From positions 310,001-374,000 of the forward strand of contig NZ_RSEC01000048.1 of the NCBI RefSeq assembly GCF_003937945.1: a stretch of 64,000 bases of DNA. The letters run 5' to 3'. Position 1 is the first letter of the stretch, and every line of letters begins with the position of its first letter. This document shows, in pieces, positions 19,584 through 27,468 of the stretch. Source of the stretch: Amycolatopsis eburnea. Its GTDB lineage: Bacteria; Actinomycetota; Actinomycetes; Mycobacteriales; Pseudonocardiaceae. Both the position numbers and the translations under genes were made by a program. Under the pieces are notes generated by a model that was not told the DNA's origin, did no database searches, and worked only from the letters and a program-made list of their open reading frames with translations.

Positions 19584-21859
19584 CAGCGTCCTTTCACGAC
19601 GGTCGATTCGCCGGTCCGCAGCCACAGCTCGGTTTCACGGCCGCGGTAGCGCACCCGGACCGGCTCGGCCGGGTCGCCGGAGAGCCGCCGGACGACGGCG
19701 TAGCGCAGGTCGCCGTCATGCCACTCGAGATCGACGGCGAGCCCGCCGCGGCAGCGCAGGGCGCGCGCCTTGCCTTCGCGCCACTCCGGCGGCAGCGCGG
19801 GCAGCAGCGCCAGCACGCCGTTGTGGCTCTGCACCACCAGTTCCGCGAGCCCGGCCGGGAAGCCGTAGTTGCCGTCGATCTGGAACGGCGGGTGCGTGCT
19901 GAAGAGGTTGGGCAGCAGCCCGCCCCACTCGGAGCCGTCGACCGGGGCGTCGCGGTGGCGGTCACCGGTGAACGGCCGGGTCGCTTCGCCGAGGAGCTTC
20001 CGCGCGGTCTCGCCGTCGCCGAGCCGGGCGCGCAGCGCGATCTTCCACGCCCAGGACCAGCCCATCGCGCCCGGTCCGCGCCGATCCATGACCCGCCGGG
20101 CCGCCTCCAGCAGCTCCGGGGTGTCCAGCCGGCCGAGCGGGTACAGCGCGACCAGGTGGGACAGGTGCCGGTGCGCCGGATCCGCTTCGGGCAGGTCCTC
20201 GGCCCACTCCCCCAGCCGCCCGTCGGGCAGCACCGGCAGCGGGCGCAGCCGCGGCAGCGCGGCCTCGATCTCGGTGCACACCGGGTCGTACCCGCCGAGC
20301 GTCTCCGCGGCGGCGAGGCTGCGCTCGAACACCGCGCGGATCAGGACGAGGTCCATGGTCGCCGAGTGCGTCAGCGACTCCTTCGTCCCCGCTTCGGACA
20401 CGAACAGGTTCTCCGGCGACGTCGACGGGCAGGTGCCGAGGAAGCCGTCGTGCTCGACCAGCCAGTCGAGGCAGAACTCGGCGCAGCCGCGCAGCAGCGG
20501 CCACGCCGTGCGCTCGAGGAAGGCGCGGTCGCGGGTGAAGTCGTAGTGGTCCCAGGCGTGCTGGACGAGCCACGCGCCGCCCAGCTGCCACAGCGCCCAC
20601 GACGGGTTGCCGTGCCCCATCCCGGGCGGCAGCGCCCAGCCCCACGGGTCGGTGTTGTGGTGGGTGACCCAGCCGCGGGCGCCGTACAGCTCGCGCGCGA
20701 CGGCGGCGCCGGTGACCGCGAGCTTGCCGAGCAGCTCGAACAGCGGCTGGTGGCACTCGCCGAGCCCGGTCGTCTCGGCGGCCCAGTAGTTCATCTGGGT
20801 GTTGATGTTGATCGTGTAGTTCGACGACCAGGCCGGGCGCGGGTCGTCGTTCCAGATGCCCGACAGGTTCGCCGGCGGCGCGCCGGGCCGCGACGCGCTC
20901 GCCAGGAGGTAGCGCCCGTACTGGAAGAGCACGGTCGCGGTGAGCTGTTCGTCCTTCCCGGACAGCAGCGCGGCGACGTCGTGGGTGCCGCCCCGCTGCG
21001 CACCGATCCGGAGCGACGACGCGCCGAGCAGCGGCCGCAGGTCGGCTTCGTGCGCCCGCCGCAGCTCCGCGGCTCCGGTCTCGACGGCCCGCTCGGCGAG
21101 GACGGCCGCGCGGCGCCGGTGCTCGTCGCGGGTGTGCTGCCGGTCGCCGATCCAGGCGTCGTACGCGCTGGTCGAACTGGCCAGGACGACCAGCACGCCG
21201 GACTCCGTGCGCGCGACCCGGACCGAAACCGCGCCGAACGGGTCGTACCCCTCGGCGGTCCCGTACCGCAGCGGTACCGCCACCTGCGGCTCGTGCCGCG
21301 GCGCGCCGTCGATCGGGATCTCGATGCCCAGGTCCAGGCCGTCGCGCGACACCTCGCGCAACGGTGTCGACAGAGCGACATCGACTTCGACCGGGCCGGA
21401 AAGCGCGACGCACAGGACCTGGGCGGGCCGGCTCACCCAGGTCGTCCGCTCGACGTCGTGACCGCCGATGGTGAGCTTTTCGGTGGTGACGCCGCTGTCC
21501 AGGTTGAGCGTCCGGCCGTGCGAGACGCCTTCGGGCAGCGTCAGCCAGAGGTCCACGTAGGGCAGGAACTCCTGGCTGTACGGGCCTTCGAACGCCATCA
21601 GGAGTTCCTCGGCGCGCCGGAAGTCCTTGGCGAACACGGCTTCCCGCGCTTCGGCGAGCCGCTCCGGCCCGGCGTCGACGGCGGCCAGCGCGGCGGCCGG
21701 GCCGTCCGGGGTGCCGGACCAGACGGTGGCGTCGTTGACCTGGACCCGCGTGCGGCCGGCACCGCCGAAGACCATCGCGCCGAGCCGTCCGTTGCCGACC
21801 GGCACGGCCTCGGTCCAGTCGTGCGCCGGACGCGGCCAGGAGAGCAGGAGATCCGTCAT
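19583..21859 (-). CDS. GH95 glycosidase (alpha-L-fucosidase / alpha-L-galactosidase type)
   Basis: 758 aa from ATG 21859. Begins LLLSWPRPAHDWTEAVPVGNG, RLGAMVFGG, the typical GH95 opening. The catalytic core has WSSNYTININTQMNYWAAE with the paired asparagines N351 and N353 that activate the water in inverting GH95 enzymes. Next come WVTHHNTDPWG and the C-terminal DGNYGFPAGLAELVVQSHNG. Known activities are 1,2-alpha-L-fucosidase and alpha-L-galactosidase. No signal peptide, so probably cytoplasmic. Six bases after GH27 and overlapping CE7, it is clearly part of one operon acting on an acetylated, galactose- or fucose-bearing glycan. Confidence 0.92.
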   Translation of the reverse strand: MTDLLLSWPRPAHDWTEAVPVGNGRLGAMVFGGAGRTRVQVNDATVWSGTPDGPAAALAAVDAGPERLAEAREAVFAKDFRRAEELLMAFEGPYSQEFLPYVDLWLTLPEGVSHGRTLNLDSGVTTEKLTIGGHDVERTTWVSRPAQVLCVALSGPVEVDVALSTPLREVSRDGLDLGIEIPIDGAPRHEPQVAVPLRYGTAEGYDPFGAVSVRVARTESGVLVVLASSTSAYDAWIGDRQHTRDEHRRRAAVLAERAVETGAAELRRAHEADLRPLLGASSLRIGAQRGGTHDVAALLSGKDEQLTATVLFQYGRYLLASASRPGAPPANLSGIWNDDPRPAWSSNYTININTQMNYWAAETTGLGECHQPLFELLGKLAVTGAAVARELYGARGWVTHHNTDPWGWALPPGMGHGNPSWALWQLGGAWLVQHAWDHYDFTRDRAFLERTAWPLLRGCAEFCLDWLVEHDGFLGTCPSTSPENLFVSEAGTKESLTHSATMDLVLIRAVFERSLAAAETLGGYDPVCTEIEAALPRLRPLPVLPDGRLGEWAEDLPEADPAHRHLSHLVALYPLGRLDTPELLEAARRVMDRRGPGAMGWSWAWKIALRARLGDGETARKLLGEATRPFTGDRHRDAPVDGSEWGGLLPNLFSTHPPFQIDGNYGFPAGLAELVVQSHNGVLALLPALPPEWREGKARALRCRGGLAVDLEWHDGDLRYAVVRRLSGDPAEPVRVRYRGRETELWLRTGESTVVKGR

Positions 21860-21865
21860 CGCGGC

Positions 21866-23854
21866 CTAGACGGTGATCTTGTCGACGTCGTAGACATAGC
21901 CCGCCTGGTTGCCGATCTGGACGGTGTTGGCCCCGGCCCGCAGGTACACCGGGACGGTGACGGCCTGCGGCGTGTTCCAGTCGTTGTCGTTGCTCCCGTC
22001 GACCGGCAGCGGGAACGAGGTCCCGTTCACCGTGACGATGCCGGTCCGGCTGGAGTCACCGTCCACGTAGGACAGCTGCAGCAGGTAGGTACCCGCCTTG
22101 GCCGCGGTGACCGCCGGCATCACGACGTACCCGCTGCCGCCGAGGTAGCCGACCTTCTTGCCGCCCGAGCAGTCGCAGTCGTAGACGGTCGCGCCCCCTT
22201 GCGGGCTCCCGTTTTCCGCCTCGTAGGACTTCGGCCCGTCGGCGACGGGCGTGGTCACGCTGATCTTCTCGCTGGGCGCGGACGGCCTGCCGTACCGCTG
22301 GTTCGCGACCACCGTGAACTCGTAGGCGGTCGACGGCCGGAGGCCGGTGACCGTGGCACCGGGGCCGGTCACCGTGGTGACCTTGCGGCCGTTCGCGAAG
22401 ACGTCGTAGTTCTGCGCGCCCTTCGAGGCGTCCCAGGCCAGGGAGACGCTGGTGCCGGTGGCCGCGGTGCCGTGCACGACGGCCGGGGCGGCGAGGGCGG
22501 CGCGGTCGCGCGGGGTGACCTTGAACAGCCGCGACCCGTGCGCCGGCAGGTCGGCGTCGGCGCTGCCGACGTTCCGGTGCGCCCAGAGGTCGCGGATCTC
22601 GACCGGCCCGCCGATGCCGAGCCGCGCGAAGTCCGCGCCGACGCGGGCGGGCGTGGCGGCGAGGTTGAACAGCGCGACCGTGGAACTGCCGTCGGCGTTG
22701 CGGGCGTACCAGACCTGCTGGTCGGTCGTCCGGCTCACCGGCTTGGCCGGGATCCCGGCCTGGTTGACCGCGATGACCTCGTCGTTGGTGAGCAGCTTGA
22801 CGCCGTAGTCGTCGAGCTTGGTGAGGTCGTCCCCGAGGTAGAGCGGAGCGGCTTCGATCGCCCACAGCGTCATGTAGCTCTGCCGCTCGGCTTCGGTGAG
22901 CCCGTCCATCTCGCCGCTGCCGACGTCGAGGGAGTCGAGGTTGTTCCAGTGCCCGGGGCCGGCGTCGGGGATCCACTGCACGACGTCGTTCCAGCGCTGC
23001 TTGACCGAGTTGTCCCAGGTCACCAGGGTGTCGCAGTAGCACTCGACGTCGGTGTCGACGCGCCAGCCGTTGGTGTTGGCCTGCCAGACGCCGGCCTGGC
23101 GGTGGCTGAGCGCCCAGGAGACGACGAACTCCATCGGGCGGCCGGTCTTGGCGATCGCCCGGTGCCACGCCTCGACGTCGCTGGTGTTGGTGTAGTTGTC
23201 GCCACCCTTGAAGGAGCCGGGGCCGACGCCGTCGAGCTTGAGGAAGTCGACACCCCAGCCGGCCAGCAGCTTCGCCACGGAGTCCACGTAGGACTGGGCG
23301 CAGGGGTTCGTGAAGTCGATCTTGTAGGCGGAGTCCCAGCCGTTGGTCTTGCGCAGGTCCGGGTAGACGAGGTCCTTGGTGTGGCAGTCCGTGGTCCCCG
23401 CGATCGGCGAGTTGCCGTCGTTGTACGCCTTGAGGTCGAGGCCGACGGCCAGGTAGGACCCGAGCTTGAGGCCCTTCTCGTGGACGTAGTCGGCGACGTA
23501 CTTCATGCCGTCGGGGAACGTCGTGGGGTTGACGACCGGGCGGGCGTACTCGTCGAAGCTGTTCGACCAGCCCGCGTCGATGTTGACGTGGTCGTAGCCG
23601 TGCTGCTTGAACTTCGCGGCGAGGACGTCGGCCTGCTGCAGGACGTGCGCCTCGGTGAGCCAGCTGGCCGGGCCCGCGGGGTTGACGCCCGGGTAGTTCG
23701 TCGACTCGAGGCTCCAGCTGCTCCAGCCCAGGTACGGCTTCTGCGCGACCGGCTGCTGTTGTTCGGCCGCTTCCGCCACGGGGGCCGTGACCAGGCCGGC
23801 GAGGACCGCCAGCCCGGCGAGGGCACCCAGGGCCCGTCTGCCGCGTGCTGCCAT
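21866..23854 (-). CDS. Secreted GH27 alpha-galactosidase-like enzyme with FN3 and C-terminal CBM
   Basis: 662 aa from ATG 23854 (GGAAGGAG five bases upstream); the frame is open further up but this start has the ribosome site and signal peptide MAARGRRALGALAGLAVLAG. GH27 barrel ~38-350: PYLGWSSWSLES, HVNIDAGWSNSF, nucleophile D208 in FLKLDGVG, acid/base in GWRVDTDVE (D267/D269). A beta-sandwich domain follows (~350-440). Next is an FN3-like module (SVSLAWDASKGAQNYDVFAN ... LRPSTAYEFTVVANQRYG) and a CBM35/6-like module from YEAENGSPQGGATVYDCDC to the end. First gene of the GH27-GH95-CE7-GntR run. GH27 covers alpha-galactosidase, beta-L-arabinopyranosidase and alpha-N-acetylgalactosaminidase; the exact activity is open. 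Confidence 0.9.
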   Translation of the reverse strand: MAARGRRALGALAGLAVLAGLVTAPVAEAAEQQQPVAQKPYLGWSSWSLESTNYPGVNPAGPASWLTEAHVLQQADVLAAKFKQHGYDHVNIDAGWSNSFDEYARPVVNPTTFPDGMKYVADYVHEKGLKLGSYLAVGLDLKAYNDGNSPIAGTTDCHTKDLVYPDLRKTNGWDSAYKIDFTNPCAQSYVDSVAKLLAGWGVDFLKLDGVGPGSFKGGDNYTNTSDVEAWHRAIAKTGRPMEFVVSWALSHRQAGVWQANTNGWRVDTDVECYCDTLVTWDNSVKQRWNDVVQWIPDAGPGHWNNLDSLDVGSGEMDGLTEAERQSYMTLWAIEAAPLYLGDDLTKLDDYGVKLLTNDEVIAVNQAGIPAKPVSRTTDQQVWYARNADGSSTVALFNLAATPARVGADFARLGIGGPVEIRDLWAHRNVGSADADLPAHGSRLFKVTPRDRAALAAPAVVHGTAATGTSVSLAWDASKGAQNYDVFANGRKVTTVTGPGATVTGLRPSTAYEFTVVANQRYGRPSAPSEKISVTTPVADGPKSYEAENGSPQGGATVYDCDCSGGKKVGYLGGSGYVVMPAVTAAKAGTYLLQLSYVDGDSSRTGIVTVNGTSFPLPVDGSNDNDWNTPQAVTVPVYLRAGANTVQIGNQAGYVYDVDKITV

Positions 23855-23906
23855 GACCACTCCTTCCAGACATCGGAGGACCACGGCCGTTATCGCGAGA
23901 ACCATG

Positions 23907-23920
23907 GATCCTATAGGATC
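23907..23920. promoter_or_regulatory. Perfect palindrome in the GH27 promoter, probable GntR operator
   Basis: GATCCTATAGGATC, self-complementary over 14 bases, 53-66 bp upstream of the GH27 start. AT-rich dyads of this size are typical GntR/FCD sites, and the operon's last gene is a GntR. No second copy was seen in the window. Confidence 0.6.
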
Positions 23921-23966
23921 GACGACTAGGGATTCTGGCTGCTCTTTCTCGACCATGTCAACGCTG

Positions 23967-24001
23967 CGACAGGACAGAGATCGGACGAATCTGTCTTGTC
24001 G
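23967..24001. promoter_or_regulatory. Inverted repeat upstream of the AAA ATPase gene
   Basis: CGACAGGACAGA (23967-23978) and TCTGTCTTGTCG (23990-24001) form a 12-base-arm inverted repeat with one mismatch and an 11-base spacer. It ends 23 bp before the ATPase start, so it covers the likely promoter or leader of that gene. Confidence 0.45.
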
Positions 24002-24024
24002 GGGGTGGCGGTTAGGTTCGGGGC

Positions 24025-25188
24025 ATGCTGACCACGCTGGCCGTCGCGAACTACCGCTCGCTGCGCGATCTCGTGCTGCCGCTGTCCGGCCTGACGGTGG
24101 TCACCGGCCCGAACGGCAGCGGCAAGTCGAGCCTGTACCGCGCGCTGCGCCTGCTGGCGGACGCGTCCCGCAACGGCGCGGTGGCGGCACTGGCCCGCGA
24201 AGGCGGCCTGCCGTCGACGCTGTGGGCCGGCCCGGAAACGATCGGGCGCGCGGTGCGCGAAGGCCGCGCGCCGGTCCAGGGCACGGTCCGCTCGAAAGCG
24301 GTCGGCCTCCGCCTGGGCTTCGCGGGCGACGAGTTCGGCTACGCCCTCGACCTCGGCCTGCCGGTCCCGGCCAAGACGGCGTTCAACCTGGACCCGGAGT
24401 TCAAACGCGAAGCGGTCTGGTCCGGCCCGGTCCTGCGCCCGGCCACGCTGCTCGCCGACCGCGCGGGCCCGTCCGTGCGCACGCGCGTCGCTTCGGGCGG
24501 CTGGGGTCCGGAGCAGTTCAAGATCCGGCTGTCCGACAGCATGCTGAGCGAGTTCGCGGACCCGCGCGCCTGCCCGGAACTGCTGGTCCTGCGCGAGCGC
24601 ATCAGGTCATGGCGCTTCTACGACCACTTCCGCACGGACGCCGCGGCCCCGGCCCGCCAATCCCGGCTCGGCACCCGAACGTTCGTCCTGTCCCACGACG
24701 GCGCCGACCTCGCGGCCGCCCTGCAGACGATCATCGAGGCCGGCCGCGCCGCGGACCTGGAATCCCTGGTGGACGCGGCCTTCCCCGGCTCACGCCTTTC
24801 GGTGGCATCCACCGACGGCGCGCTGTCGCTCCACTTCCACCAGCACGGCTTGCTGCGCCCGCTGTCGGCGGCGGAGCTGTCGGACGGAACGCTCCGGTAC
24901 CTGCTGTGGGTGGCGGCCCTGCTCACCCCGCGGCCACCGGAGCTGCTGGTGCTGAACGAGCCGGAGACAAGCCTGCACCCGGACCTCCTCCCCGCCCTGG
25001 CGGTCCTGATCGCGACGGCGGCGAAGGAGACGCAGGTGGTGGTGGTTTCGCACGCGAGCCCGCTGATCCGGGCCCTGTCCGAGGTGGCGGAGGTGGGGAT
25101 GGTGGAGCTGGAGAAGGAGTACGGGGAGACGAAACTGGTGGGACAGGGAAGGCTGGACCGCCCTTCGTGGCACTGGCCCGCCCGCTGA
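24025..25188 (+). CDS. AAA-family ATPase (RecF/OLD-like AAA_21), function unknown
   Basis: 387 aa from ATG 24025. Single split ABC-type ATPase: LAVANYRSLRDLVLPLSGLT, Walker A GPNGSGKSS at about 28-36, signature-like LSAAELSDGTLRYL, Walker B LLVLNEPETSLHPDLLPAL and switch histidine in VVVSHASPLI. No nuclease (Toprim) domain follows, so it is not a full OLD protein. Such stand-alone ATPases are common in actinobacteria; some work with a partner nuclease in DNA repair or phage defence. No partner is adjacent, and its neighbours are sugar genes. Confidence 0.8.
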   Translation: MLTTLAVANYRSLRDLVLPLSGLTVVTGPNGSGKSSLYRALRLLADASRNGAVAALAREGGLPSTLWAGPETIGRAVREGRAPVQGTVRSKAVGLRLGFAGDEFGYALDLGLPVPAKTAFNLDPEFKREAVWSGPVLRPATLLADRAGPSVRTRVASGGWGPEQFKIRLSDSMLSEFADPRACPELLVLRERIRSWRFYDHFRTDAAAPARQSRLGTRTFVLSHDGADLAAALQTIIEAGRAADLESLVDAAFPGSRLSVASTDGALSLHFHQHGLLRPLSAAELSDGTLRYLLWVAALLTPRPPELLVLNEPETSLHPDLLPALAVLIATAAKETQVVVVSHASPLIRALSEVAEVGMVELEKEYGETKLVGQGRLDRPSWHWPAR

Positions 25189-25205
25189 CCGGTGCGGCTC
25201 CCACG

Positions 25206-26207
25206 TCACCGGCCGCGCGTGCTCTCCCGCACCTCCAGCGCGAACGGCGTCTGGATGTCCTGCGCCGGCAACGCCTTGTCCCCCGTGATCCGCCGGTGCA
25301 CCAGGTCGATCGCCGCCTCCGCCAGCGCTGCCTTGTCCGGGGCGATCGTCGTCAGCGAAGGCAGCGAAAACGCGCTCTCCTCGTTGTTGTCGAACCCCAC
25401 GATCGCCACGTCCTCGGGCACCCGCAGCCCCAGCTCCGCCACCGCCCGCATCGCGCCGATCGCCAGCAGGTCGTTGAAGCAGAACACCGCATCCGGCGGC
25501 GACGCCGAACCCAGCAGCGACCGCATCGCCGCCGCGCCCACCGACCGGTGCCACTTCTCCGCCGGCGCCACCAGTGAGTCCGAATAGGACAGTCCGGCCG
25601 CCGCCAGACCGGCCTGGTACCCCGCCAACCGCTGCGAAGACGTCCCACGGGCGGGATTTCGGCCGATGGCGGCGATCCGCGTGCGCCCCAAAGACGCCAA
25701 GTGCGACACCGCCGTCTGCGCCGCCAGGACGTTGTCGATCGCCACGTGATCGATCGGCACGTCCACCGCGTGCTCGCCCAGCATCACCAGCGGAATCTCG
25801 CCCGGGGACGGGAAATCCGCCGCCTCCAGGGCTTCCGGGTGCACCAGCGCCCCGTCGACCAGGTGCGGGCCCAGCGACGACAGCGTCTCGCGCTCCCGGG
25901 ACCGCGTGCCCTGCGTCTGTTCGATCAGGACGCTCCAGCCGCGCTTCTGCGCGGCCGTGATGACGAGGCCGGCCAGCTCGCCGAAGTACGGGATGGACAG
26001 TTCCGGCACCATCAACGCCAGGAACCCCGTGCGGCCGCGGCGCAGGTTCCGCGCCCCGACGTTGGGCCGGTACCCGGTGGCCGCCAGCGCTTCCTCCACC
26101 CGCCGCCGGTTCTCCGGCTTGACGAAGGCGTAGCCGTTCACGACGTTCGACACCGTCTTCACCGACACTCCGGCGAGCGTGGCGACGTCCTTGAGCGTCA
26201 CGGTCAC
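25206..26207 (-). CDS. LacI-family repressor of the divergent sugar-import operon
   Basis: 333 aa from GTG 26207 (AAGGAG seven bases upstream); the frame extends upstream but the family start is VTVTLKDVATLAGVSVKTVS. N-terminal LacI HTH with NVVNGYAFVKPENRRRVEEA and hinge GYRPNVGARNLRRGRT. Periplasmic-binding-like sensor domain to the end (DAVFCFNDLLAIGAMRAVAE, VPEDVAIVGFDNNEESAF). A 27-bp dyad lies between it and the divergent ABC importer, so its inducer is probably the imported sugar. Confidence 0.93.
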   Translation of the reverse strand: MTVTLKDVATLAGVSVKTVSNVVNGYAFVKPENRRRVEEALAATGYRPNVGARNLRRGRTGFLALMVPELSIPYFGELAGLVITAAQKRGWSVLIEQTQGTRSRERETLSSLGPHLVDGALVHPEALEAADFPSPGEIPLVMLGEHAVDVPIDHVAIDNVLAAQTAVSHLASLGRTRIAAIGRNPARGTSSQRLAGYQAGLAAAGLSYSDSLVAPAEKWHRSVGAAAMRSLLGSASPPDAVFCFNDLLAIGAMRAVAELGLRVPEDVAIVGFDNNEESAFSLPSLTTIAPDKAALAEAAIDLVHRRITGDKALPAQDIQTPFALEVRESTRGR

Positions 26208-26258
26208 GGGCGGCTCCTTCTCAGCTGGTGAGCACGAAGCATAGCGATAATTTGCCGG

Positions 26259-26285
26259 TTTACAACGTTGTTCCAACGATGTAAA
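26259..26285. promoter_or_regulatory. LacI operator between the repressor and the importer
   Basis: TTTACAACGTTG (26259-26270), spacer TTC, then CAACGATGTAAA (26274-26285): 12-base arms with one mismatch. The ACAACGTTGT core with its central CG is characteristic of LacI-family sites. It lies 78 bp before the importer start and 52 bp before the repressor start. Confidence 0.75.
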
Positions 26286-26362
26286 AAGTACCTCAAGGCT
26301 CCCGCGGTGACTCCGATCACCCCGGTGAGCGGGCCACCACCGACGCTGCCCGAGGAGTCACC

Positions 26363-27439
26363 GTGCCGCTCTCCCCCCGTCCCCTCCTGGTCGCCGCCAC
26401 CGCGGCCGCCGCCGCGCTCGCGCTCACCTCCTGCACCAGCAGGGAAGAGACCCCGGCCGCTCCCTCCAGCGGTGGCGGCCCCGCCGCCAGCGCCCAGTCC
26501 GTCGCGCCCAGCGCGGACGGCTGCACGCTCGAGAAGACCGGTTACCCCAAGGTCGACCTCAAGACCGCGGTCGTGGGTTTCTCCCAGTCCGAAAAGGAAG
26601 CCAACCCCTTCCGGATCGCCGAGACGCAGTCCATCAAGGACGAAGCCGCCAAGCTCGGCATCGCGAGCGACAAGCTGCTCGTGACCAACGCCCAGAGCGA
26701 CCTCAACAAGCAGATCAGCGACATCAAGTCGATGCTCGACCGGGGCGCGCAGCTGCTCGTCGTCGCGCCGCTGAACTCCGACGGCCTCCAGCCCGCCCTC
26801 GACGCGGCGAAGGCCAAGAAGGTCCCGGTCGTCACCATCGACCGCAAGGTGACGTCGCAGCCGTGCACCGACTACCTGACGTTCATCGGCTCGAACTTCG
26901 TCGAGCAGGGCAAGCGCGCGGCGCAGGCCATGGTCAAGGCGACGGGCGGCACCGGCAAGGTCGCGATCCTGCTCGGCTCCTCGGGCAACAACGTGACAAC
27001 TGACCGCACCCAGGGCTTCAAGGACGAGCTGGCGAAGACGACCGGGCTGTCCGTGGTCGCCGAGCAGACCGGCGAGTTCGACCGGTCCAAGGGCCAGGCC
27101 GTGATGGAGCAGCTGATCCAGAGCCACCCGGACATCACCGCCGTCTACGCCGAGAACGACGAAATGGGCGTCGGCGCGGTCAACGCGCTCAAGACCGCGG
27201 GCAAGACGCCGGGCAAGGACGTCAAGGTCGTCTCGATCGACGGCACCCGCAACGCCGTGCAGCTCATCGCCGACGGCAGCTACAACGCCGTGATCGAGTC
27301 GAACCCGCGCTTCGGCCCGCTGGCCTTCCAGACGCTGCAGAAGTTCGAGGCCGGCGAAGCGATCCCGGCGAGCATCGTGATCACCGACGACCAGTACGAC
27401 GAGACCAACGCGGCCCAGAAGGTCGGGAACGCGTACTGA
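26363..27439 (+). CDS. Sugar ABC importer, substrate-binding lipoprotein (YtfQ-like)
   Basis: 358 aa from GTG 26363 (GAGGAG upstream). Lipoprotein signal with lipobox LTSC, lipidated cysteine 24, then a serine/proline-rich tether. Type I periplasmic-binding fold: AVVGFSQSEKEANPFRIAET, QISDIKSMLDRGAQLLVVAP, VVTIDRKVTSQPCTDYLTFI, HPDITAVYAENDEMGVGAVN and VKVVSIDGTRNAVQLIADG. The VGFSQ...E...R..ET start resembles YtfQ, the E. coli galactofuranose-binding protein. With one ATPase and two permeases downstream the operon copies the ytfQRT-yjfF layout, so a furanose (galactofuranose or arabinofuranose) is the best guess. Confidence 0.88.
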   Translation: MPLSPRPLLVAATAAAAALALTSCTSREETPAAPSSGGGPAASAQSVAPSADGCTLEKTGYPKVDLKTAVVGFSQSEKEANPFRIAETQSIKDEAAKLGIASDKLLVTNAQSDLNKQISDIKSMLDRGAQLLVVAPLNSDGLQPALDAAKAKKVPVVTIDRKVTSQPCTDYLTFIGSNFVEQGKRAAQAMVKATGGTGKVAILLGSSGNNVTTDRTQGFKDELAKTTGLSVVAEQTGEFDRSKGQAVMEQLIQSHPDITAVYAENDEMGVGAVNALKTAGKTPGKDVKVVSIDGTRNAVQLIADGSYNAVIESNPRFGPLAFQTLQKFEAGEAIPASIVITDDQYDETNAAQKVGNAY

Positions 27440-27468
27440 TGACGGCAGCCACCGAAGAGGACGTCACC

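Noticed and set aside
19718..23929. 1403-codon open frame on the plus strand over GH95 and GH27
   Set aside because: Low-complexity translation without motifs; the minus strand carries both glycosidases with catalytic residues and ribosome sites.
24025..25188. AAA ATPase as part of a phage-defence system
   Set aside because: No partner nuclease, methyltransferase or toxin next to it; neighbours are sugar operons, so there is no support beyond the ATPase fold.
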